Positions 17,022 through 25,286 of a DNA stretch of 64,000 nucleotides are shown here, in pieces. Each line of letters starts with the position of its first letter. Position 1 is the first letter of the stretch. The stretch lies in the NCBI GenBank assembly GCA_030372335.1, contig JAUDCW010000009.1, one strand, 5' to 3'. This DNA comes from JALCOL01 sp022649665. GTDB taxonomy: Bacteria; Bacillota; Bacilli; Lactobacillales; Enterococcaceae. A program made the translations under genes and the position numbers. The notes below the pieces were generated by a model. The model did not search any database. It was not told where the DNA came from and worked only from the letters and a program-made list of their open reading frames with translations.

Positions 17022-17633
17022 ATGAAATCAATCAAATCTATTATCTTAGGAACGACACTTGCACTTGGAGTTGGAATCTTTGGCGGCGCAGCAAATGCTT
17101 TCGCAGATAGTTCATATACTATTAAATCAGGCGACACTTTGTCTACGATTTCTCAACAATTTGCAGGAGACAACAGCTTGGTAAGCTCGATCGCCAGCGC
17201 TAACGGCATCAGCGACGTCAACATGATCTTTGCTGGCGAAACGATCACTGTTCCTGATGGCGCAACGACCACTGCTCCAGTACAACAAGAACAAACTTAT
17301 GTTGAACCTGCAGCACAAGCTGCTCCAGTACAACAAGAACAAACTTATGTTGAACCAGCTCAAACAACTGCTGCAGCAACTACACAAACTGCAAGCACTT
17401 CTTACACTGGTACTTCTTCTTCAGCTAAAGAATGGATCGCAGGCAAAGAATCTGGCGGTTCTTACAGCGCAACGAACGGCCGCTACATCGGCCGCTACCA
17501 ATTAGATTCTTCTTACTTGAATGGCGACTACTCGGCTGCCAACCAAGAACGCGTTGCTGACAACTATGTATCTAGCCGCTACGGCTCTTGGGAAGCTGCT
17601 CAATCTTTCTGGCAAGCTAACGGCTGGTACTAA
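17022..17633 (+). CDS. LysM protein with Apf-type C-terminal domain
   Basis: A 203-residue secreted protein. A signal peptide ends near AANAFA-D; a LysM domain follows (about residues 31-75, SYTIKSGDTLSTISQQF to ETITVPDG). Then comes a linker with two copies of APVQQEQTYVEP, and a C-terminal lysozyme-like domain (about residues 138-203) with AKEWIAGKESGGSY, RYIGRYQLD and the terminal SFWQANGWY. This is the layout of aggregation-promoting factors and related wall-active proteins of lactobacilli. The ATG at 17022 has AAGGAG at good spacing; one at 17007 does not. Confidence 0.92.
   Translation: MKSIKSIILGTTLALGVGIFGGAANAFADSSYTIKSGDTLSTISQQFAGDNSLVSSIASANGISDVNMIFAGETITVPDGATTTAPVQQEQTYVEPAAQAAPVQQEQTYVEPAQTTAAATTQTASTSYTGTSSSAKEWIAGKESGGSYSATNGRYIGRYQLDSSYLNGDYSAANQERVADNYVSSRYGSWEAAQSFWQANGWY
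17273..17356 (+). repeat. Perfect 36-bp direct repeats inside the LysM/Apf gene
   Basis: Two identical 36-base units at 17273-17308 and 17321-17356, with a 48-base period, encode APVQQEQTYVEP twice. Identity at DNA level indicates recent duplication and potential for length variation of the linker. Confidence 0.9.
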
Positions 17634-17651
17634 ACAGTCCAATACAAATCC

Positions 17652-17685
17652 AAAAAGCAATCAGAGAAATCTGGTTGCTTTTTTT
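17652..17685 (+). terminator. Terminator of the LysM/Apf gene
   Basis: AAAGCAA-t-CAGA pairs with TCTG-g-TTGCTTT around GAAA, followed by a T-run. It reaches the 3' end of the convergent uvrA2 gene. Confidence 0.85.
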
Positions 17686-17689
17686 GTCT

Positions 17690-20230
17690 TTATTTTTTTT
17701 TAGAAAATTTCGCGTAATAAGCCGCTAAATATTTCAATGTCAGACTATTCGGCTGCTTGAGCAATTGAAGCGGCGCACCTTGTGCCATGATTTTCCCGCC
17801 TTCTTCACCGCCGCGCGGGCCAAGATCGAGCAGATGATCGGCATTGAGCATCAGATCCAAGTCATGTGTGATCAAGATGATCGTCGCCCCGCGGTCCAGC
17901 AGCTGTTCCAACACTTTGATCAAGACTTGGACATCTAACGGATGCAATCCGACAGAAGGTTCATCAAAAACAAAGAGCTGGTCCAAATCCTTTTTATACA
18001 AATGTTTCACGAGCTTCAGGCGCTGCGCCTCGCCGCCGGACAATTTCGGCGTGCTTTCACCGACATGCAAGTACCCCAGACCCAACTCATTCAAAAGATT
18101 CAGCTGACGGGCGATCTGCGGAACACTTTTCATGACCGGGATCGCTTCTCGGATCGAAAGATCTAATATGTCAACGATCGAATATCCATGCCACTTGATC
18201 TGCTGGATCGCTGGTTTGAAACGCGTCCCGTGGCAAGTTGGACAGATCTCTTCCATATCAGGCAAAAATTGGATATCGAGGGTGATCGATCCGGTCCCGC
18301 CGCAAGTTGGGCAGGCGCCCTCTTTATTATTGTATGAAAAATACGAAAGATCATACCCGTGTTCTTTTGCAGCAGGCTGAGCAGCAAACAATTTTCGTAA
18401 ATTATCCATGATATTCGTATACGTCGCGACCGTTGAGCGTTCATTTTTGCCGACCGGACTGGCATCAACACTGATCACCTGACTGATCGGTGATTCGAGC
18501 GACGATACTTGCGGCGGCAATGCTTCGCCGCGCGCTCTTTGCCGGATCGCCGGCACCAAACTGTTCAAAATCAAACTGGTTTTCCCAGCCCCTGAAAAGC
18601 CGGTCACCGCTGTGATCGCATGTGTCGGGATCGTGGCTTCGATATCATGCAGATTGTAATAATCGCTGATCGAAAAACGGATCGGCGGTGTTTTTTCTTG
18701 CTGCGCTGCCGTGTGCACGAGAACTTGCGCTTCTCCTGTTAAGAAGGGCGCGATCAGCGAATTTTTATTTTTTTCGAGTGCGGCCGGTGTTCCTTGGGCG
18801 ATCACGCGCCCGCCCGCAGCTCCTGAGCCCGGTCCGATCTCGATAATCTCATCTGCACTGCCGATAATATCGATTTCATGATCCACCACGACCAGTGAAT
18901 TTCCTTGAGCAAGAAGTTCATTGAATACTTGCAAAAGACCGCGCACGTTGTCGGGATGAAGTCCGATCGACGGCTCATCTAAAACATATAAGACGCCGGT
19001 CGTCTCGCTTCTGAGCGTCCGCGAAAGCTGGATCCGCTGTAATTCTCCGGTAGAAAGTGTATTCCCGCTGCGCAGCAGCACCAAATAATCGAGTCCCAAA
19101 TTGAGCAGCGGGTCCAGATCTTCATGCAGATCTTTAAAAAGAGCGGCCGCCATCGCGTGCATATTAGCCGGAAGTGTCGCGATCACCGCTTTCTGCCAAG
19201 CCGGCAAAGCCCCCAGTGTCATATTTTGGACTTCCGCGATGTTGCTTGCGCCGGCCAACTGAGTCAAAAGCTTTGGATCAAGCCGTGAACCGTGGCATTT
19301 CGGACACGTTGAAAAATGAAAAAAACGATTGATGCGGGCGATCGAGCGCTCGCTTTTTGAGGTAGCAAGTGAATCGAGCACCGCATCATATGCATTTTCA
19401 TATAAGGCATTGTTCATATGGAAAACGCGGCCGTTCGCACTCTTCAAATCGATCGGATAATGCGCTTTTTTCCCGTGGAGCACGATTTCTTTTTCTTTTT
19501 TACTCAATTCTTTGTAAGGAATATTGGTCCGCACCCCGATCTTTTCTGCGATCACATGCATAAAATTACGCCCCGGCAAACGCCAAGAAGCGACCGCCCC
19601 ATCTGCCAAGCTCAAATTCGGATCAGCGATCAGTTTCGACTCGTCAAGCGTCCGAACTTTTCCGGTTCCGTGACATTCAGGACAAGCGCCGACGGAATTG
19701 AAAGAAAAATCCTCCGCAGCAAAAACGTGGAAACGCTCGCCGCAAGTTGGACACTTGATCGTTCCCATCAACGGATCGTTCATCGGCCGGTCCATCGCCT
19801 TGGCGATCTCGATCGTCGGCGGCACTCGGTGGCCGTTCGGACAAACCGGCGAGCCGAGCCGGGAGAAGATCAGACGAACGACGTTGAAGATCTCGCTCAT
19901 CGTTCCGACCGTTGAGCGCTCATTCGGGATGCTTGGGCGCTGCTTCAGCGCCAGTGCGGAAGGAATATGCCGGACTGTGCGCACTTTTGCTAGGGCGCTC
20001 TTTGCTAAGCGGTTTCGCGTATACGTCGACAAGGCTTCCAAATAGCGGCGCGATCCTTCCGCGTAAAGAATGCCCATCGCAAGCGAAGTTTTCCCTGAGC
20101 CAGATAAGCCCGAGATCGCGACAAAACGGTCCAGCGGAATATCGACGTTGATTTTTTTTAAATTATTGACAGCGCCGCCGCGAACTTCGATCGCTTTTGG
20201 ACGCTTGATTTCTCTCGATTTATTTTCCAA
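17690..20230 (-). CDS. UvrA paralogue (UvrA2-type ABC ATPase)
   Basis: An 846-residue UvrA-like ATPase, about 100 residues shorter than housekeeping UvrA. Two ABC ATPase modules are present, with Walker A motifs GLSGSGKTS (near residue 40) and GFSGAGKTS (near 545), and signatures STGELQRIQ and LSGGEAQRLK. Zinc-binding CxxC pairs include CPTCGERF, CPECHGTG, CPTCGGTG and CPTCHGTR. The segment after the first Walker A goes quickly to CPNGHRVPP, so the UvrB-binding insertion appears missing, as in class II UvrA2 linked to resistance to DNA-binding drugs. The start is TTG with AGGAG nine bases upstream. Confidence 0.9.
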   Translation of the reverse strand: MENKSREIKRPKAIEVRGGAVNNLKKINVDIPLDRFVAISGLSGSGKTSLAMGILYAEGSRRYLEALSTYTRNRLAKSALAKVRTVRHIPSALALKQRPSIPNERSTVGTMSEIFNVVRLIFSRLGSPVCPNGHRVPPTIEIAKAMDRPMNDPLMGTIKCPTCGERFHVFAAEDFSFNSVGACPECHGTGKVRTLDESKLIADPNLSLADGAVASWRLPGRNFMHVIAEKIGVRTNIPYKELSKKEKEIVLHGKKAHYPIDLKSANGRVFHMNNALYENAYDAVLDSLATSKSERSIARINRFFHFSTCPKCHGSRLDPKLLTQLAGASNIAEVQNMTLGALPAWQKAVIATLPANMHAMAAALFKDLHEDLDPLLNLGLDYLVLLRSGNTLSTGELQRIQLSRTLRSETTGVLYVLDEPSIGLHPDNVRGLLQVFNELLAQGNSLVVVDHEIDIIGSADEIIEIGPGSGAAGGRVIAQGTPAALEKNKNSLIAPFLTGEAQVLVHTAAQQEKTPPIRFSISDYYNLHDIEATIPTHAITAVTGFSGAGKTSLILNSLVPAIRQRARGEALPPQVSSLESPISQVISVDASPVGKNERSTVATYTNIMDNLRKLFAAQPAAKEHGYDLSYFSYNNKEGACPTCGGTGSITLDIQFLPDMEEICPTCHGTRFKPAIQQIKWHGYSIVDILDLSIREAIPVMKSVPQIARQLNLLNELGLGYLHVGESTPKLSGGEAQRLKLVKHLYKKDLDQLFVFDEPSVGLHPLDVQVLIKVLEQLLDRGATIILITHDLDLMLNADHLLDLGPRGGEEGGKIMAQGAPLQLLKQPNSLTLKYLAAYYAKFSKKK

Positions 20231-20308
20231 TGTTCTTCGCTCCTTCAGCTAGTCTTTGTTCAAAGGATAGCACAAGTTGTAAGATTCATGTGCTATCAGC
20301 CCTTTGCA

Positions 20309-20337
20309 TAAAAAAAGAGACTCCCGTCGGAATCTCT
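20309..20337 (-). terminator. Terminator of the polysaccharide deacetylase gene
   Basis: On the minus strand AGAGATTCC pairs with GGAGTCTCT (one mismatch), followed by a seven-base T-run. Confidence 0.75.
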
Positions 20338-20350
20338 TCATCTGAAAAAA

Positions 20351-21643
20351 TTATTTTGTGCGGATCGGATCGATCACGGATTTCGTATCAAAGAATTCAT
20401 TCAATACAGTATTTTTGCCGTCGAGTTCCGATTTAAAGCGGATCCCGTCGACATTGATGCGCGCTTGCCGCAAATAGCCGTCTTCCAATTGTGCCCAAGC
20501 CGGAACTGAAGCATCAACATTGCAGTAAACCTTGAATCCTTGGCCTTTCAAATAATCATACTTCGGATTGCCGTCGTACGGCTTGATGTCTGAAATATCT
20601 GCACCGAATGGATAGATCAAAATATCACTATCGCCGATCAGCGGCGCGACTTCATTCTTCCATTTTGAAGTATCTTCTTCAAGATTCGGCAGCGGCGTTT
20701 TCGTGAAATTCAAATGGCCCCACGAATGTGAAGCAAATTCCCAACCATCGTTGCGCAGCGCTTCCGCGACCTTTTTTGCTTTTTCGCCTTCTGCCTTTGT
20801 TTTCTCATTATCACCGTATTCGCTGACGGATGAGCGGTAGCCGAGCGTGCCGTTATAGCCTGTTAAAGCTAAGATCCCCTTGGCGCCGCGATAGGAAAAG
20901 TCGGGATGTTCATTCACAAATTCATCGATGATCGGTGCCATATCGTATGCACCGTATTGGATTTTGCCTGCAGCATCGATGTACGTATTGACGACTTTGC
21001 CGTCTTTGATCGTCAGATTTTTGGCAAATCCGTCGCCATCCATGTATTCGTAATAATTGACATCATCCTGCGAGATCACAAGCGGCTTTTTCCCTTCTGG
21101 CAGTTTGATCTCTTGATACGTCATTTTGCCGTTTTGATCGGCCACGATATCTTTCATCGCTACCAGCACAAATTGATTTTTATATAATTGATCGAGGATC
21201 TTTTTGAATTCATCGACGGTCACCATATAATCGCGATATCCTTGGTCTTTCGAATCCCCATCAAAGGCACGGGCAGGATCTGCGATCAGCGAATGGAAGA
21301 ACAAATGCGAGATCTTGCCGTTGTCCGGCCAAACGATCAGCTGCTCCTCTTCTTTTTTCAGCTGTTCGCTGAGCGCCTTGGCCTTTTTATCTTTGGCAGC
21401 ATCTTTGTCTTGCAGGAGCTTCAGCGCCGCTTCGTAATTATATTGTTTGCCTAAAAATTCAGCTTGGGTGATGATGCTTTTTTCTGCTTTTTTTTCATCA
21501 TCTTTTTTTGTCGCTTCTACTTTACTCACTCTTTGGGCGGTCTTTTGATTTTGCTTCAAATGATGATAGATTCCTACGCCGCTGTAGACGCCGATCGAAA
21601 TGATCGCCAGCATTGCGACTGCGCCAATAATTTTCTTGATCAT
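20351..21643 (-). CDS. Membrane-anchored polysaccharide deacetylase family protein
   Basis: A 430-residue protein with an N-terminal membrane anchor (about residues 4-26), a charged coiled region (30-105), and a NodB-like domain (about 150-410). Metal-site motifs are ISQDDVNYYEY, in place of the usual TFDDG, and FASHSWGHLNF, which keeps the paired histidines. YPFGADISDI is the Arg/Pro-region equivalent. Such enzymes deacetylate wall polysaccharides or peptidoglycan; the changed first motif makes the substrate, and even activity, uncertain. GGGAAGG precedes the ATG. Confidence 0.85.
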   Translation of the reverse strand: MIKKIIGAVAMLAIISIGVYSGVGIYHHLKQNQKTAQRVSKVEATKKDDEKKAEKSIITQAEFLGKQYNYEAALKLLQDKDAAKDKKAKALSEQLKKEEEQLIVWPDNGKISHLFFHSLIADPARAFDGDSKDQGYRDYMVTVDEFKKILDQLYKNQFVLVAMKDIVADQNGKMTYQEIKLPEGKKPLVISQDDVNYYEYMDGDGFAKNLTIKDGKVVNTYIDAAGKIQYGAYDMAPIIDEFVNEHPDFSYRGAKGILALTGYNGTLGYRSSVSEYGDNEKTKAEGEKAKKVAEALRNDGWEFASHSWGHLNFTKTPLPNLEEDTSKWKNEVAPLIGDSDILIYPFGADISDIKPYDGNPKYDYLKGQGFKVYCNVDASVPAWAQLEDGYLRQARINVDGIRFKSELDGKNTVLNEFFDTKSVIDPIRTK

Positions 21644-21800
21644 TTTCCCTTCCCACTCCCCTTTTCGTCTCCTTCTAAGTTACCAAAAAAAAGCCGCAAA
21701 GTATACCGCAGAAAAGTGAAAAGTCAACAATTTGCGATTACCACTTGTATTTTTTAATGAATATGTTACCCTTAAAAACATAAAATCAAATAGAACTTCT

Positions 21801-21947
21801 TCACAAAGGGGAGCCTGTCCGGCTGAGACTGATTAATTTCTAAACCCTTGTACCTGTTTCGATAATTCAAGCGTAGGAATTGTGAGAATCGGCTTATTTT
21901 ATTGTGTCCTCCTTTGTGAACCCAAGTTCCAGAGGAGGACTTTTTTT
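21801..21947 (+). promoter_or_regulatory. TPP riboswitch with terminator and RBS sequestration
   Basis: The thi-box consensus is clear: AAAGGGGAGCC, GGCTGAGA, ACCCTTGTACCTG and CAAGCGTAGGAA, closed by P1 (TCACAA 21801-21806 with TTGTGA 21880-21885). The expression platform can form an antiterminator between TCACAAAGG at the aptamer 5' end and CCTTTGTGA at 21911-21919, or a terminator whose 3' arm is the AGGAGG ribosome site of thiT. TPP binding should lock P1, release the terminator and shut off thiT by both termination and RBS masking. Confidence 0.95.
21906..21947 (+). terminator. Riboswitch-controlled terminator of thiT
   Basis: GTCCTCCT pairs perfectly with AGGAGGAC, with an inner GAAC/GTTC stem, followed by seven T. 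The 3' arm contains the ribosome binding site. Confidence 0.9.
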
Positions 21948-22500
21948 GAACGAAAGAACCAAAGTATTGATCGAAGCAGCGATTTTCGCTGCACTGGCAA
22001 TGGCCTTATCCTTGATCCCGGTAAAACTCGGCAGCAGCTTTTCCATCTCGCTGGGCGAGATCCCGCTGACGCTGTTCGCTTTGCGCCGCGGCTGGAAGCC
22101 GGCTGTCTTTGCCGGCTTTATCTGGGGGCTGCTGCATTTCGCCTTGGGGCAAGTTGAATATTTGACCCCGATCCAAGTGATCATCGAATATCCGCTGGCC
22201 TTCACGTTTGCCGGTTTTGCCGGGCTGATCGCCCCGCGTTTCCAGACAAACTTGATGCACGGTGATCGCCATCCTGCCGAACAAAATATCATCGTCGGCA
22301 CATTGATCGGTTGTGTGGCCCGCTACTTCTGGCACTTTATTGCCGGCTTCATTTTTTGGGGCGCGTATGCGCTGTGGGGCCTCGGGCCAGTTGTCTTCTC
22401 GCTTGTTTTGAACGGTCTTTCGATGCTCGCTACCGCGATCGTGACGATCGTTGTTTTAGAAATTATTTTCGTCAATTATCCGAAGATCTTCAAACCATAA
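21946..22500 (+). CDS. thiT: Thiamine transporter ThiT (ECF S component)
   Basis: A 184-residue membrane protein with six predicted helices. Family motifs are EAAIFAALAMALSLIP, the substrate-loop GEIPLTLFALRRGWKPA, GLLHFALGQVEYLTPIQVIIEYPLAF and RYFWHFIAGFIFWG. It would bind thiamine and join the energy-coupling EcfAA'T module encoded elsewhere. The start is TTG: AGAGGAGG is eight bases upstream. Longer in-frame starts lie inside the riboswitch terminator. TPP control of the leader fits thiamine uptake. Confidence 0.96.
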   Translation: MNERTKVLIEAAIFAALAMALSLIPVKLGSSFSISLGEIPLTLFALRRGWKPAVFAGFIWGLLHFALGQVEYLTPIQVIIEYPLAFTFAGFAGLIAPRFQTNLMHGDRHPAEQNIIVGTLIGCVARYFWHFIAGFIFWGAYALWGLGPVVFSLVLNGLSMLATAIVTIVVLEIIFVNYPKIFKP

Positions 22501-22514
22501 CTATACAGTACAGC

Positions 22515-22560
22515 AAAAAGCACCTTGCCGGAGCAGTTCACCGCAGCAAGGTGCTTTTTT
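22515..22560. terminator. Bidirectional terminator between thiT and preA
   Basis: AAAAAGCACCTTGC pairs with GCAAGGTGCTTTTT across a loop. T-runs are present in both directions, and it serves two convergent genes. Confidence 0.85.
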
Positions 22561-22564
22561 ATCT

Positions 22565-23806
22565 TCAGATCTCGATTTTTTCCGGATCGCCGATGCGTCC
22601 CGGTTTCATTTCGATTTTGCCGGGAGCGATCGCGCCGACTGGGCAAACTAACACGCACAAGTGGCAGCCGACACATTTCTCTTTGATAAAGGATGGCAAG
22701 CGGTCTTCTTCATGCCATTCGATCGCTTGATGCGCACCGTCAAAGCATGAAATATAGCAGCGGCCGCAGCCGATACATTTTTCTTTATCGAGTTTGAGGC
22801 GGACTTGGTAATCACGATCCAAATCTTCGGCCGGGATCATGTTTTTATTTGCCAACCCGACCAGTTCGGACAAATGATCGACTCCCTGCTCGTCCATATA
22901 ATGCATCAAACCATTTTTCAAATCTTCAACGATCCGGTAGCCGTATTGCATGACCGCTGTCGTTACTTGAAGAGTTGAAGCGCCGAGCAAAATGAATTCA
23001 GCCGCGTCTTCCCAAGTTTCAATCCCGCCGATCCCCGAAATCGGGACATTCGGGATCCCGTCGCGCAGCTGCTGGATAAAGCGCAGTGCGATCGGTTTGA
23101 CCGCTTTCCCGGAGTAGCCTGAGATCGATGATTTGCCGTTGATGATCGGCAGACCGATTTTTTTCTCAAGATCGACATGCGTGATCGATTTGACGGTGTT
23201 GATCGCGGCGATCCCGTCCGCGCCGCCTGTGAGACTTGCTTGTGCAGCCGGCACCATATCTTTGATGTTTGGCGTCATTTTCGCCAAGAGCGGCAGTTTC
23301 GAGCCGCGTTTGACCGCTTCGCAATATTTTTGACACAGTTCCGGATTGGCACCGACGTCTGAACCCATCGCGTGGGTCGTCATCTGCGGACAAGAAAGAT
23401 TCATTTCGATCATATCCGCACCGGCTTCTTCGACGAGTCCGGCCAGTTCGGTCCAATCTTCCTCATTCGTCCCCATGATCGAAGCGATCAGGACTTTCTC
23501 CGGATATTCAGCTTTCAAACGGCGCAGATCCGCCAAATTTTCTTCCAGCGGATGCTCAGCGATCTGCTCCATATTTTTAAAACCAACGAAAGGCGTGGCT
23601 TCTTTGTCCAATTTATCAAAACGTGGCGACACTTCGTCGATCAAATAATGCTTCGGCCCGATCGTTTTGAAAACGACCGCCGCCCAGCCGGTATCATAGG
23701 CTTTTTTGCACATTTCATAACAATTGTCGACCGGTGAAGAAGACAGACAAAACGGATTTTCAAAATGAACGCCTAAAAAATCGATCGATAAGTCTTTTTT
23801 AATCAT
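22565..23806 (-). CDS. preA: NAD-dependent dihydropyrimidine dehydrogenase subunit PreA
   Basis: A 413-residue FMN enzyme with a dihydroorotate-dehydrogenase-like barrel (about residues 1-320), carrying the catalytic-loop EMNLSCPQMTTHAMG and GIGGIETWEDAAEFILLGA. A C-terminal ferredoxin domain (about 335-405) has two 4Fe-4S motifs, CIGCGRCYISC and CVGCHLCVLVCPVG. With PreT it reduces uracil and thymine using NADH, or works in reverse. The ATG at 23806 has GGAGGAAG upstream and overlaps the preT stop by eight bases. The extended upstream reading frame is antisense-free but lacks an RBS. Confidence 0.95.
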   Translation of the reverse strand: MIKKDLSIDFLGVHFENPFCLSSSPVDNCYEMCKKAYDTGWAAVVFKTIGPKHYLIDEVSPRFDKLDKEATPFVGFKNMEQIAEHPLEENLADLRRLKAEYPEKVLIASIMGTNEEDWTELAGLVEEAGADMIEMNLSCPQMTTHAMGSDVGANPELCQKYCEAVKRGSKLPLLAKMTPNIKDMVPAAQASLTGGADGIAAINTVKSITHVDLEKKIGLPIINGKSSISGYSGKAVKPIALRFIQQLRDGIPNVPISGIGGIETWEDAAEFILLGASTLQVTTAVMQYGYRIVEDLKNGLMHYMDEQGVDHLSELVGLANKNMIPAEDLDRDYQVRLKLDKEKCIGCGRCYISCFDGAHQAIEWHEEDRLPSFIKEKCVGCHLCVLVCPVGAIAPGKIEMKPGRIGDPEKIEI

Positions 23807-25034
23807 TGCTGCTTCCTCCCAACATTTCAGCGATTTCTTCAGCAGCTTCTTTTCCTTTTTTGACCGCCCAGACGACCGTTTTATCGCCTTGTGCGATGTC
23901 GCCGGCCACAAAAAGCTGTTTGTCCGGACTTTGATAGCCGGCGAACGCAGCTTCGTCATGCGCAAGCGGCAGATCAAGATTTTCCGCAACGGGTTTTTGG
24001 CCGATCGCCAAAATGATCTTATCCGCCGTGATCGTCAGCTCGCTTGCGATATGGCGGTGCGTGAATGTCACTTGGTTCCCAGAAACTTTAACTGGGATAT
24101 AGCCGTCGATGATCGTGATCCCCGCAGCACGTGCCCCAGCCAGTTCTTTTTCCGACGCTTTGAATTCGCTGAACTCTTCATAAACGACATCCGTGACATT
24201 TTTGGCTCCTAACAGTTTGAGCGTCGTATCGACATCCATCGCGACATCGCCGCCGCCGACGACTACCACGTTTTCCGGAACTTCGATGTTCCCGCCGCTC
24301 TCTTTGGCACGCGCTAAAAATGAAACCGCCGTTTCGACATTTGGATTGTTCTCAAACATCGGCAATGTTTTCGCTTCGCTCATGCCGATATCAAGAAGCA
24401 CTGCATCATATAGTTTTTTCAATTCCGCAAGCGCCAGATCTTTGCCGATCGTGATCCCGTAATGAAATTCTGCGCCCAGCGCTTCGATCCGTTTGACTTC
24501 CAGATCAACGATCGCGTTCGGCAAACGATACTCCGGAATGCCGTAGCGCAGATATCCGCCGGCCTTTTGGTTTTGCTCATAAAGATCGACTGCGAAACCT
24601 TTTTGCAGAAGCGTCGCTGCCGCTTGCAGCCCTGCCGGACCGCTGCCGACGATCGCAACTTTTTTGCCGTTCGCCGCTCCTTTTTCTAAAATCGTCATTT
24701 GCGCATCATTTTCAAAATCCGTCACAAATTTTTGGATGCCGCCGATGTCGATCGGGCGATCGATCTGCGTCCGCGAACAGCCGAGCTGACAGTATTTCTC
24801 CGTTGGGCACACGCGTGCACAAACTGCCCCGAGTGCATTGTTCTCGCGGATCGTCTCAGCTGCTCCTTTGAAATTCCGGAAGCGGACACTGCGGATAAAT
24901 TTTGCCGGATCAGTATCCGCCGGACAATGGGCGGAACAGGGAGCGTCATGGCACAAAAGACAGCGTGCCGCCTCTTCCATGACTGTCGTCATCGTGTAGC
25001 TCGGTTCTGCTTCTTCAAGATAGTTTTGTTTCAT
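23799..25034 (-). CDS. preT: NAD-dependent dihydropyrimidine dehydrogenase subunit PreT
   Basis: A 411-residue flavoprotein of the GltD family. The N-terminal iron-sulfur domain has CLLCHDAPCSAHCP and CARVCPTEKYCQLGC; the FAD site is GSGPAGLQAAATL and the NAD site VVVGGGDVAMDVD. It passes electrons from NADH to PreA. AGGAG lies nine bases before the ATG. A promoter at 25118-25146 drives the preT-preA operon. The pair is not close to other pyrimidine genes here. Confidence 0.94.
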   Translation of the reverse strand: MKQNYLEEAEPSYTMTTVMEEAARCLLCHDAPCSAHCPADTDPAKFIRSVRFRNFKGAAETIRENNALGAVCARVCPTEKYCQLGCSRTQIDRPIDIGGIQKFVTDFENDAQMTILEKGAANGKKVAIVGSGPAGLQAAATLLQKGFAVDLYEQNQKAGGYLRYGIPEYRLPNAIVDLEVKRIEALGAEFHYGITIGKDLALAELKKLYDAVLLDIGMSEAKTLPMFENNPNVETAVSFLARAKESGGNIEVPENVVVVGGGDVAMDVDTTLKLLGAKNVTDVVYEEFSEFKASEKELAGARAAGITIIDGYIPVKVSGNQVTFTHRHIASELTITADKIILAIGQKPVAENLDLPLAHDEAAFAGYQSPDKQLFVAGDIAQGDKTVVWAVKKGKEAAEEIAEMLGGSSND

Positions 25035-25117
25035 GCTCTTGAACTCCTATTCTTCTATATTGAGGAAAATTTTTTCCTTACAACCGATTGCATTTGCCAA
25101 ACTTTTCTTACTTTTCG

Positions 25118-25146
25118 AATATAACACGTGCGAATCCATTTTACAA
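25118..25146 (-). promoter_or_regulatory. Promoter of preT-preA
   Basis: On the minus strand TTGTAA, a 17-base spacer, then TATATT, 84 bases before the preT start. Confidence 0.55.
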
Positions 25147-25183
25147 TTGACAAAAAACGGTCGTAATTCCCAGCAAATCTACA

Positions 25184-25225
25184 AAAAATCCCCGTATAAA
25201 CGCAAAGTTCTGCATTCATACAGGG
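25184..25225 (-). terminator. Terminator of the PfkB sugar kinase gene
   Basis: On the minus strand CCCTGTAT pairs with ATACGGGG (one U-G pair), followed by ATTTTTT. Confidence 0.75.
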
Positions 25226-25286
25226 ACAGTTCATACCGCTGTTTCTATTACAAATACAGCAAGCGGCTATTACAAATTCGAATCGT

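Noticed and set aside
23807..23989. Upstream extension of preA by 61 codons
   Set aside because: It overlaps the end of preT in another frame and lacks a ribosome site; the ATG at 23806 has GGAGGAAG.
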